Source: Candidatus Altimarinota bacterium
Lineage (GTDB): Bacteria > Cyanobacteriota > Cyanobacteriia > Cyanobacteriales > Microcystaceae
DNA: 64,000 nt
Reading direction: 5' to 3'
Assembly: GCA_012031035.1 (NCBI GenBank)
Contig: JAAUUT010000013.1
Coordinates: 1-64,000, forward strand
The translations under genes were made by a program, and so were the position numbers. A model generated the notes under the pieces. That model searched no databases and was not told where the DNA came from. It worked only from the letters and a program-made list of their open reading frames with translations. Shown here one piece after another: positions 56,046 to 64,000 of the stretch; within the stretch, counting starts at the first letter, position 1; every line of letters starts with the position of its first letter.

Positions 56046-57859
56046 TTAATCTGCTAGTTTAAAAGCTTCGTGGACGGCTTTTAAGGCTTTAACACCATCT
56101 TCCTCAGTTACGACACAACTCACTTTAATCTCAGAAGTCGCAATCATTTTAATATTGATTTGCTCTTTTGCCAAAGCTTCAAAAAAACGAGCAGCAACGC
56201 CTGGCTGTCCGACCATTCCAGACCCGACAATGCTAACTTTAGCGACATCTGTATCTACCTTGACTTCGCTGCAATTCATTTGGAGTGCTAAGGCTTCTAA
56301 AGCCGTCCGCGCTATTTCTGCATCGGCTTGTGCGACAGTAAAGGCAATATCGCGGGTGGGATTATCGTTGATAATACGACAGCGTTGGGATTGAATAATT
56401 GTATCGACGCTGATATTTTTTGTGCTAATACTCCAAAGATTTGAGCGGCTAAACCAGGACGGTCGGGTACGTGACGAATGGCAATTTGTGCTTGGTTAAT
56501 ATCTAAAGCAACGCCTCGCACGGGTGGAGCGTTAGAAGATGCGATTGCCCCCTGGGCAGCGGCAAAGCCGATCGCGATATTATTGGCACAGACGGGAGAA
56601 TCTTCTACTTCAAAGACCTCACACAAGGCTTGAATCGCTCTATCGCAATCATCTGGAGCGATCGTACAACTTACCTTCACTTCTGAGGTTGAAATCATCT
56701 CGATATTGACATTTGCCGCAGATAGTGCTTTGAACATTTGAGCGGCAATCCCCGGACGACCGATCATGCCTGCGCCAGCAATGGAAATTTTAGCCATTTG
56801 CTTTTCGACAATTACCTCAGCTTCTCGATCGTTGGCTGGGTGGGAGCGCAAAGCAGGCGCGATCGCCTCGGCGACGGCTTCTGCTTTCAAAAGCGCGTTT
56901 TTAACGACGGTAAAGGCAATATCGTTGCTGTTACCTTCGTGAATGGACTGAATAATGAGATCCACATTAACGTTTTGACGGGCAATTTCGCCAAATAACC
57001 GCGCTGCAATCCCAGGGCGATCGGGCACTCGCAGCAAAGCGACTTTTGCCTGATCGGTGTCGAATTCTACGGCATCGACAGCTTTAGTAATCTCCAATCC
57101 GACCAAAGGACGCGGTTTGGGGATAGGAGAAACTACCTTTGTTCCTGGGTCGTCCGTCCAACTCGAACGAACCACTAGCGGAATGCCATAATTTTTAGCA
57201 ATTTCAACCGATCGCGGATGGAGAACTTTTGCTCCCAAACTCGCTAACTCCAGCATCTCATCGCAAGTAATTTCGTCCATTAACTTTGCCTGGGGAACGA
57301 GGCGGGGATCGGTAGTGAGAATGCCAGGAACGTCGGTATAAATTTCGCACAAATTCGCTTTCAATGCCGCAGCTAATGCGACGGCTGACGTATCCGATCC
57401 CCCGCGACCCAAAGTCGTAATTTCTAGCTCGTCAATGCTGCTAATGCCCTGAAATCCTGCAACAACAATAACTTTTCCCTGTTCGAGATGGCGTTGCATT
57501 CGCTCGGTCTTGATTTCTAAAATTCTGGCGAGACTGTATTCAGCCTCCGTGACAATCCCCACTTGCGCCCCAGTTAAAGATATGGCAGGCTGTCCCATTT
57601 CTTGCAATGCCATACTCATCAGCGCGATCGATACCTGTTCTCCAGTAGAGAGCAGCATATCCATTTCCCGACGAGAGGGATTGGGCGAAATTTGTTTGGC
57701 TAAACCGACTAAACCATCAGTCGTTTTTCCCATCGCGGAAACGACGACGACAACAGTATTACCGCCTTGCACTGTTTCGCGTACTCGTTTTGCAACCGAT
57801 TGAATTCGCTCTACCGAACCGACAGAAGTTCCACCGTATTTCTGGACAATGAGTGCCAT
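56046..57859 (-). CDS. lysC: Aspartate kinase with four ACT domains, frameshifted at 56416-56421
   Basis: About 604 residues when joined; makes aspartyl phosphate for Lys, Thr and Met. The kinase domain begins [11 protein letters not shown] and contains [15 protein letters not shown] and [18 protein letters not shown]. Two pairs of ACT modules follow ([74 protein letters not shown]), the cyanobacterial layout. In the T run at 56416-56421 one base is missing. Repair gives [14 protein letters not shown] and joins the last ACT domain, otherwise a stop appears at 56312. Lysine and threonine feedback through the ACT domains is expected. Confidence 0.92.
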
Positions 57860-58310
57860 TGCTTTTTTCTAAAATTAACCCCAGGGAAGTCTATTTTACC
57901 AATTTTATCGATCGAACCTCCTATGAAGATTCTATTTTGTTTTTTTTGAGTCGGGGATCGAGTTGCTAGGAGTTTTATTGATTAGCAAGCTTTTAACACG
58001 ATTCTTAAACTTTTGGGCGATCGCTATAGCGTCTCTCCATACAGATAAGGTACAGTTTTGGCAACAGGTAACAGGCATTGGGAGACAAGGTAGACAAGGT
58101 AGATAAGGTAGATAAGGTAGACAAGGTAGATAAGGTAGATAAGGTAGACAAGGTAGATAAAAGGGACAAGGAAGACAAGGTAGACAAGGGAGATAAGGGA
58201 GATAAGGACAAAGGGTAAAAGATGAATGAAAATTTTCCCTATTGCAAGAGTGCCTGTTCCCTATTCACTGATAACTGATAACTGATAACTGTTTAAGGGG
58301 GGGGATACCG
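57860..58310. other. 450-bp gene-free region between divergent genes
   Basis: Holds the 9-bp tandem array at 58083-58213 and a run of ACTGATA units at about 58267-58290 just before the aminotransferase start. No gene or RNA supported. Confidence 0.5.
58083..58213. repeat. Tandem array of a 9-bp unit
   Basis: About twelve to fourteen copies of GGTAGACAA/GGTAGATAA, degenerating to GGGAGATAA towards the right. Minus-strand translation gives runs of LST, which explains a spurious frame. It may vary in copy number between strains. Confidence 0.85.
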
Positions 58311-59477
58311 ATGAAATTTGCAGAACGAATGAATCGTTTGGGAACTGAATCAGCTTTTGAGGTTTTTGCCAAGGCTAAAAACTTAGAAGCACAAGGCAGA
58401 AATATTATTCATCTCGAAATCGGTCAGCCTGACTTTCCAACCCCCATCAATATTTGTGAAGCCGCGTTTGAGGCAATGAAAAGGGGATATACCGGATACA
58501 ATCCTGCTCTTGGGATCTGGGAATTTCGCAAAACCGTAGCCGAGTATGTATCTCAAACAAGAGGAATTGAGGTTCTTCCCGATGAAGTTGTCGTGACTCC
58601 TGGGGCCAAACCGATTATTTTTTTCGCACTTCTAGCACTCATTGATTCCGGCGATGAAGTCATTTATCCCGACCCCGGTTTTCCTATTTACGAATCAGTT
58701 ATTAATTTTGTCGGTGCAAAAGCCGTTCCGCTTCCTTTGCGCGAGGAAGTTGACTTTCGTTTTCGTATTGAGGATTTGGTCGCTGCCATTTCGGAACGGA
58801 CTCGCCTATTAATTATCAATTCTCCCCAAAATCCTACGGGTGGTTTCCTCAAAAAAGAAGATTTAGAGGCAATTGCTAATTTGGCACGCGATCGCAACTT
58901 TTACATTCTTTCTGATGAAATCTATTCGCGCATTCTTTATGAGGGACAACATGAAAGTATTATCAGCTTTCCACATATGAAAGAGCGAACAATTTTACTT
59001 GACGGTCATTCAAAAACCTATGCGATGACAGGATGGAGATTGGGTTACGGGATCGTCCCTAAACCGCTTATCGAGCAAATGGAACGACTAATTATTAATT
59101 CTAATTCTTGTACTTGTTCTTTTACGCAAATGGCAGGGATTGAAGCACTCAAGGGATCGCAAGATTCAGTCGCTCAAATGGTTGCCCAATTTAAGCAGCG
59201 ACGGGATGCGATCGTAGATGGTCTTAATACCATTGAGGGAATTCATTGTCTTAAACCCGCAGGTGCTTTTTATGTTTTCCCTAATGTCAAACAGTTGCCG
59301 CTTTCTTGTGGAGAACTTGCAGATTATTTACTAGAAGAATCGGGAGTCGCTGTTCTATCGGGTAAGGCTTTTGGAAAATTTGGCGATGGATATTTGCGGC
59401 TTTCCTATGCAAATTCTTTAGAAAATATTCAAGAATCATTAGAACGGATTTGTTTGGCACTGAGCAAGCTTAAATAA
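58311..59477 (+). CDS. Class I PLP-dependent aminotransferase
   Basis: A 388-residue fold type I aminotransferase, aspartate aminotransferase-like. Visible: LEIGQPDFPTP, GYTGYNPALG, TPGAKPIIFFAL, NSPQNPTGG, ILSDEIYSRILY, PLP lysine in GHSKTYAMTGWRLGYG and LRLSYANS. Substrate is not determined, with aspartate, aromatic or LL-diaminopimelate-like partners all possible. The neighbours give no pathway hint. A weak GGGGGGG stretch lies before ATG. Confidence 0.9.
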   Translation: MKFAERMNRLGTESAFEVFAKAKNLEAQGRNIIHLEIGQPDFPTPINICEAAFEAMKRGYTGYNPALGIWEFRKTVAEYVSQTRGIEVLPDEVVVTPGAKPIIFFALLALIDSGDEVIYPDPGFPIYESVINFVGAKAVPLPLREEVDFRFRIEDLVAAISERTRLLIINSPQNPTGGFLKKEDLEAIANLARDRNFYILSDEIYSRILYEGQHESIISFPHMKERTILLDGHSKTYAMTGWRLGYGIVPKPLIEQMERLIINSNSCTCSFTQMAGIEALKGSQDSVAQMVAQFKQRRDAIVDGLNTIEGIHCLKPAGAFYVFPNVKQLPLSCGELADYLLEESGVAVLSGKAFGKFGDGYLRLSYANSLENIQESLERICLALSKLK

Positions 59478-59497
59478 TCGGAGATTCACAATTTATT

Positions 59498-60484
59498 TCA
59501 AAACAAAGACTGAGTTTTATCGTTACGCAAACGCCAAATAAACGCCAAAAAACTTCCTAAGAGTGAGTGAGTTACAGAAGAGATTGCCCCTGGAACGGCA
59601 GTTAAAGGATTCGCAAAATGTTGACCTGCCAAAACCACCGCTAAACCTGAATTTTGCATCCCTACTTCAATAGAAATAGTTCGATTAGCGATAACGCCAA
59701 GTCCCATCATTTTAGAAAAGTAATAACCCAACAAAAAACCCAAGCCATGCAAGGCAATCACGGAACCTAATAACTGCCATTTAGCTTCTATAATCGCACT
59801 TGCATTGCCAGCAATGATACTGCTGCAAATCAGCGTAATGACTAACACCGCTAGCAATGGCGCTACTGGTAGAAGACGATAGACTAAACCAGGAGTCGCT
59901 TTGTGCAAACTCATGCCAATGACTAAAGGTAACAGAATGACTTCAAAGGTAGTTAAAAACAATCCCCAACCATCGACAGGGACATATTGACCGGCCAACC
60001 AACTCGTTAGCATAGGAGTCATCGCGATCGCGGCTATAGTAGAGCAGGTGGTCATCACAACAGAGAGCGCAACATTAGCCTGGGCAAGGAAAGTAATCAC
60101 ATTCGAGGCAGTTCCCCCCGGACAACAGCCAACCAAAATCAAACCAACTGCATAGGGAGTTGGCAGTTGAAAGACTCGCGAAACAAACCACCCCAGACTT
60201 GGCATGATTAGATATTGCGCTACCAAACCAATTCCCGCTGCTTTTGGCATTTGTAGAAGGTCGCGGAAGTCTTCCCATTTTAAAGTCATTCCCATTGCCA
60301 ACATAATAATTGCCAGTCCCCAAACAATCAAAGAGGTTCCCATCACCTTACCAGTGGCATACCAACTAAACAGAGACGGAAAAAATAAAGCTAATATTCC
60401 TCCAATGAGAATCCAAACAGGGAATAAATTCGTAGCTAACTCTAGGATTAGACGTTGGCGATCGGATTGAGTTGATGGTTTCAT
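59498..60484 (-). CDS. Bile acid:sodium symporter (BASS) family transporter
   Basis: A 328-residue membrane protein with about nine or ten segments. The family blocks are VWGLAIIMLAMGMTLKWEDF, IGLVAQYLIMPSLGW, LVGCCPGGTASNVITFLAQ and TISIEVGMQNSGLAVVLA. Cyanobacterial and plastid BASS members move pyruvate, 2-oxo acids or bicarbonate with sodium. Which one applies here is not clear. It is convergent with the aminotransferase gene, 20 bp apart. Confidence 0.9.
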   Translation of the reverse strand: MKPSTQSDRQRLILELATNLFPVWILIGGILALFFPSLFSWYATGKVMGTSLIVWGLAIIMLAMGMTLKWEDFRDLLQMPKAAGIGLVAQYLIMPSLGWFVSRVFQLPTPYAVGLILVGCCPGGTASNVITFLAQANVALSVVMTTCSTIAAIAMTPMLTSWLAGQYVPVDGWGLFLTTFEVILLPLVIGMSLHKATPGLVYRLLPVAPLLAVLVITLICSSIIAGNASAIIEAKWQLLGSVIALHGLGFLLGYYFSKMMGLGVIANRTISIEVGMQNSGLAVVLAGQHFANPLTAVPGAISSVTHSLLGSFLAFIWRLRNDKTQSLF

Positions 60485-60544
60485 TCAACAAGTTTTTTAC
60501 TAAATATTTGCGTATCTGCAACAATAACTAAAATTAAAAAAGAA

Positions 60545-61543
60545 TTAAAAATGTTGAAAACTTTTCGATAAGGTTAAGGTTTGCGTTGAATAAATGCCGT
60601 AACTATCGATTAGTTCGACATTTGAATCCTCAGTAATCATCCCAACGATCGCAGCACCATTGCCCAATCTTTGAATTAAAATTTCAGCTTGCGGAGGCGG
60701 AAGACACAAGACCAACTCAAAATCTTCGCCGCCATAAAGCGCATAGTCTAGGGCTTGTTCTGGGGAGACAAACTGACGCAACGCAGGAGGCAGCGGGATT
60801 TTTTGGCGATCTACTCGTGCCCCAACGCCGCTACAACGACAGAGTTGTAAGACAGCATCGGCTAGACCATCGCTGCTATCCATCCCTGCAATCCTTCGGC
60901 GCGTATCGTTATCGAGATGCTGTAATACATCTAGTCTCGGTTTTGGTCGCTGGTGTGCTTGAATTAAAGCTTTTTTTGAGACTTCATCGAGATGTTGCCC
61001 GTATTCTGGATGCAATAATAACTCTAATCCCGCTCTAGAACAGCCGTGAAATCCTGTAATTGCGATCGCGTCGCCCGGTTGAGCGATAAAACGGCTTATC
61101 GTTCGCTCTTTTTCAACCTGACCAAAAGCAGTAATTGAGATAGTAATAACTGACGAGCGACAGATATCGCCTCCTACCAGGGGAGTTTGATAGCATTGCA
61201 GACATTCCCAAAGCCCTTGATAGAGTGCTTCTACCCAGCTTACAGCAACCTCTCCAGGCAAGCCTAAAGCTACGGTAATCCCAACAGGAGACGCTCCCAT
61301 AGCCGCCAAATCGGATAAATTAGCCGCCGCCGCCCGCCATCCCGCATCTTCTGGAGAGGTAGTGCGATCGCTAAAATGTACCCCATCGACTAGCATATCT
61401 GTCGTGACTACCAAAGCGCGATCTTTTTCGAGATTTAATACTGCTGCGTCATCTCCTATCATATCGGACGGACAAAAACGCTGAAGCCTTTGCAGCAGTC
61501 CTTGTTCTCCGATCGCTTTAACCGTATTTGAGGGGCGATTCAC
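60545..61543 (-). CDS. thiL: Thiamine-monophosphate kinase
   Basis: A 332-residue cytosolic kinase that makes thiamine diphosphate from TMP and ATP. Metal and substrate motifs: IGDDAAVL, TTDMLVDGVHF, AAAANLSDLAAMGA, VGGDICRS, GMDSSDGLAD and YGGEDFELVL. Translation begins at GTG 61543; an ATG just before it runs into a stop after three codons. It follows DUF6464 by 12 bp, so the two are in one operon. Confidence 0.95.
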   Translation of the reverse strand: MNRPSNTVKAIGEQGLLQRLQRFCPSDMIGDDAAVLNLEKDRALVVTTDMLVDGVHFSDRTTSPEDAGWRAAAANLSDLAAMGASPVGITVALGLPGEVAVSWVEALYQGLWECLQCYQTPLVGGDICRSSVITISITAFGQVEKERTISRFIAQPGDAIAITGFHGCSRAGLELLLHPEYGQHLDEVSKKALIQAHQRPKPRLDVLQHLDNDTRRRIAGMDSSDGLADAVLQLCRCSGVGARVDRQKIPLPPALRQFVSPEQALDYALYGGEDFELVLCLPPPQAEILIQRLGNGAAIVGMITEDSNVELIDSYGIYSTQTLTLSKSFQHF

Positions 61544-61555
61544 TCGTTTAAAATT

Positions 61556-61918
61556 TCATTTTAAAAACTTTTGTTCGTAAAAGCGACAACCTTGACAAGG
61601 CCCTTCGGGATTAACGGCGCAGCGCAGAATTTCAGAATGCGCATTGAAGCGGCAACTGGCATCGCCTACTATCCAGCGTCCATCAACGAGACTTTTTTCG
61701 CTAGGATTTTTAGCCGATTGAACGTAGAGAGAAATTTTTTGCAAACTATAGCCACCAACCTTGTATTGATAGTGGTGGTGGCGTTCTAGGACAGCGTAAG
61801 TTTTTCCTTTTAACTCAACATAGTTACCTGGTTGGGGTATCCAATCAAGTTGCACTTTTCCGAGATTCTGACGCGGATGCGTCAGAATTACCTCCGTTGG
61901 TAGTGAATCTGGCTCCAT
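61556..61918 (-). CDS. DUF6464 family protein, conserved in cyanobacteria
   Basis: A 120-residue protein of unknown role. The core contains WIPQPGNYVELKGKTYAVLERHHHYQY, read in parts. The C-terminus has four cysteines in CRFNAH, LRCAVNPEGPCQGCRFYE, which suggest a metal site. The family is known only by number. It lies directly upstream of thiL. Confidence 0.75.
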   Translation of the reverse strand: MEPDSLPTEVILTHPRQNLGKVQLDWIPQPGNYVELKGKTYAVLERHHHYQYKVGGYSLQKISLYVQSAKNPSEKSLVDGRWIVGDASCRFNAHSEILRCAVNPEGPCQGCRFYEQKFLK

Positions 61919-62010
61919 TATCTCTCATGTATTAGTGGCTACATGAAAATGGTAGCGCGATCGCGATTCAGGTCGCTTCATCCTTGCCGCAATTCCTGTA
62001 TATCTAACCT

Positions 62011-62913
62011 TTACTCGGCAAGTTTAGCTTTGGCTTGTTCGACTCTTTCTGAAGCCGTTGCCATAACTTCATCAAATTTTTCTAAAATTTCTCCAGGATA
62101 GTTTTCTAAAATTTTTGTCGATAGCGAAACGCGATTTTTATATTCGTCTATTTCAACAATCATCACTTCGATTTCTTGTCCGATGTTAAAAATAGTCGTC
62201 AAAGCGTCTACGGGTGCGCCACTGACTTGCCGGACGTGCAACAAACCCGTGACCCCGTACATATCGACAAAAACGCCATAGGGTTGCATCTTAACAACTT
62301 TACCTTTCATCAGTTCTCCTACTGCCAATTTACCAATAGCAGCGGCGCGTGCGGCTTGTCGTTGCGAGAGAACAAGTTTTTTGTTTTCGGGATCGACTTC
62401 TAGAAAGGTTGCCGTTAATAATTGACCGACTAACGACTCTAAATCTTCTTTTTCCATTAAATGCGATCGCGGGATGAATCCTCTCAATCCTTCTACTTCT
62501 CCAATAACGCCGCCTTTATTGGTTCCTGTGACGCGCATTTGTGTCGATTTACCGCTTTCGGCAATTTCAGCGATATTTTCCCAAGCTTTCTGGAGTTCTA
62601 ATTGGCGGCGCGATAGCGTTACTTGACCGTCTTCATTTTGTCCGCTAATAATCAGAAAGTCTTTAGTCTCTTGTAGCGGTAGGCTTTCTGCTAGCGGAAT
62701 GTCGGATCTGACCGCAGCTTCTCTGGCAGGTACGAAGCCAGGAGATTTCCCGCCGATATCCACATAAGCCCCATCGGAAATATGTTCAAAGACAGTCCCG
62801 CGTACTACTTGTCCTTTGCTAAATTGATAATCATGTTGGTCGAGAGCTTTCGCAAAATCATCGAGAGAAAATGATACTCCAGGCTCTTGAGAAAAATTAG
62901 ATTTGGCAGTCAT
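62011..62913 (-). CDS. 30S ribosomal protein S1 homologue with three S1 domains
   Basis: 300 residues, the short cyanobacterial form (Rps1b-like) rather than the six-domain S1 of E. coli. Three S1 RNA-binding folds: KGQVVRGTVFEHISDGAYVDIG, a second diverged unit with GVIGEVEGLRGFIPRSHL, and MKGKVVKMQPYGVFVDMYGV. It binds mRNA ahead of the start codon, important where Shine-Dalgarno signals are weak. A single ATG start fits and the gene is intact. Confidence 0.92.
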   Translation of the reverse strand: MTAKSNFSQEPGVSFSLDDFAKALDQHDYQFSKGQVVRGTVFEHISDGAYVDIGGKSPGFVPAREAAVRSDIPLAESLPLQETKDFLIISGQNEDGQVTLSRRQLELQKAWENIAEIAESGKSTQMRVTGTNKGGVIGEVEGLRGFIPRSHLMEKEDLESLVGQLLTATFLEVDPENKKLVLSQRQAARAAAIGKLAVGELMKGKVVKMQPYGVFVDMYGVTGLLHVRQVSGAPVDALTTIFNIGQEIEVMIVEIDEYKNRVSLSTKILENYPGEILEKFDEVMATASERVEQAKAKLAE

Positions 62914-63074
62914 GGTAATAGGTTTGTAGTCAGATCGGACTGACTCGCAAAATTGTGCTAACCCAGTCTAGCATGGGTTTCCAGGGACTTGTTGAGAGTT
63001 ATTTATTCTTTAGAAGAAATTTTTGACAATTTACGTGTCATGGGAATCAATGATGCTCGATCTTACCGTTATTT

Positions 63075-64000
63075 TTAAAGAATTGTTCGCGCCATGTTGC
63101 AATCCTCTGAGATTTGTGCTTTGAGAGCATCTAGAGACGGGAATTTTTGTTCGGGACGCAAAAACTTTTCTAAACTTACCATTAAAGTTTGACCGTACAA
63201 ATCCCCAGACCAATCTAATAAATGCACTTCCACAGTTGGCGCATTGCCTTCTACCGTTGGACGACAACCGATATTCATCACGCCTTTGACGATTGTCTCT
63301 TTGTCTTCTCCCAAATAAGTCGCACGCAATACACGCCATAGCGAGGCAATAATTTTATCTGAGGAAGTTGCAGGTTAGCGGTGGGAAACCCAATCGTTCT
63401 ACCTAATTGCTGCCCTGTCACTACCTCTCCTGTAAGCGTATAAGCGCGTCCTAACATTTGGTTGGCCTGGGGAATGTCGCCTTCTGCTAGCGCTTGACGG
63501 ATGAGGGAACTGCTGATGCGCAGTTGACTGTCGCTGCCTTGACAAGTTTGCAAAGAAGCGATCGCAACTTCTATATTAAAATTCGCCGCAATTTCTCTTA
63601 AATCTCCCGCCGTACCCGTTCGTTTGTTTCCGAAGCGAAAATCTTCTCCTACACTGATGCGAGTTGCTTGTAACTGACGTACTAAAACTTCTTCTACAAA
63701 CTGTTGCGGACTTAAAGCGGCTAATTCGCGATCGAAAGGCAAAAGAATTAACTGTTCGACTCCCAACGCTTCCAATAACTTGACTTTTTCGGACAATGGT
63801 GTTAAAAGCTGCTTGATTTGTCCTGTAAAAAATTCTTGAGGATGGGGATTAAAGGTAACGACAGTCGAATAGGGAAATTCTCTGTTTCTGACGGGTTCTT
63901 GAAGCGACACAGAAGCCGTGCAACCAACGATCGCCGAAGTCTGTAAAATTGGTTGCAACACTTTTTGATGCCCTAAATGAATGCCATCGAAATTGCCGAG
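63075..64000 (-). CDS. ribF: Bifunctional riboflavin kinase/FAD synthetase, 5' end beyond window, frameshifted near 63325-63332
   Basis: Partial gene, since the window's right edge cuts its start. It makes FMN and FAD. The adenylyl-transfer domain shows LGNFDGIHLGHQKVL at the edge, then TFNPHPQEFF, RISVGEDFRFGNKRTG and ISSSLIRQALAEGD. The riboflavin kinase domain shows GRTIGFPTANL and KGVMNIGCRPTV. The first frame ends at 63278 and the second (63075-63329) carries RATYLGEDKETIVKGV. One base is missing at about 63325-63332. ribF is normally essential, so the break is almost surely an error. Confidence 0.92.

Noticed and set aside
58005-58211. Minus-strand LST-repeat protein
   Set aside because: It is only the translation of the 9-bp tandem array.
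58083-58213. CRISPR array
   Set aside because: The units are 9 bp with no unique spacers, so it is a plain tandem repeat.
1-64000. tRNA, rRNA or riboswitch genes
   Set aside because: I looked for T-loop-like and known aptamer cores between genes, including ahead of thiL and the CobW gene, and found none that I could support by eye.

Overview
The window is a piece of a cyanobacterial chromosome. The HIP1 octamer GCGATCGC occurs throughout. A ycf54 gene for the chlorophyll cyclase partner, a 31-codon petL gene for cytochrome b6f, a PEP-CTERM protein, DUF6464 and a four-ACT aspartokinase all point the same way. No rRNA, tRNA, CRISPR array or complete insertion sequence was found.

Region 1, about 1-37650, is one long plus-strand block for envelope and specialised metabolism. 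It opens with a priming sugar transferase, a WecB/TagA/CpsF glycosyltransferase carrying a C-terminal run of MshEN-type repeats, and a PglK-like ABC flippase/exporter. Next comes a hybrid NRPS-PKS line (4036-21865): a loading A-PCP, KS-AT-ACP-aminotransferase, an OafA-type acyltransferase, C-A-NMT-PCP, and TubC-docking-C-A-PCP-TE. An alpha/beta hydrolase with an FN3-like end follows. Then come seven further GT4-like glycosyltransferases, a second acyltransferase, a methyltransferase-like protein, a PEP-CTERM protein and a pectate-lyase-fold protein. Read by eye, the assembly line should load a valine-like residue, extend it with malonate and turn the beta-ketone into an amine. That would give an aminostatine-like 3,4-diamino acid, then a small N-methylated residue and possibly a basic residue.

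Region 2, 37664-40321 (minus), is a three-gene set: an HtrA-like protein without catalytic His and Ser, an intact HtrA-like protease, and a LuxR-type regulator with a degenerate receiver. Region 3, about 40700-49200, is ordinary chromosome: ArsA/Get3-like ATPase, UDP-GlcNAc 2-epimerase, sugar ABC ATPase, petL, aroB, a CobW GTPase and lexA with a LexA box. Region 4, 49193-64000, holds a THUMP RNA methyltransferase, a WD40 protein, uvrB, lepB, a repeat protein, ycf54, lysC, an aminotransferase, a BASS transporter, thiL, DUF6464, a ribosomal S1 protein and the start-less end of ribF.

A pattern that affects the whole annotation is that at least 13 genes or gene parts are interrupted by one-base indels, mostly in short homopolymers, and this includes housekeeping genes (lexA, lepB, lysC, ribF). 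This looks like residual sequencing or assembly error rather than decay, so split reading frames are reported here as single genes. One break is different: a glycosyltransferase at 28160-29475 carries a precise 32-bp HIP1-bounded repeat insertion. Small palindromic repeats are scattered between genes.
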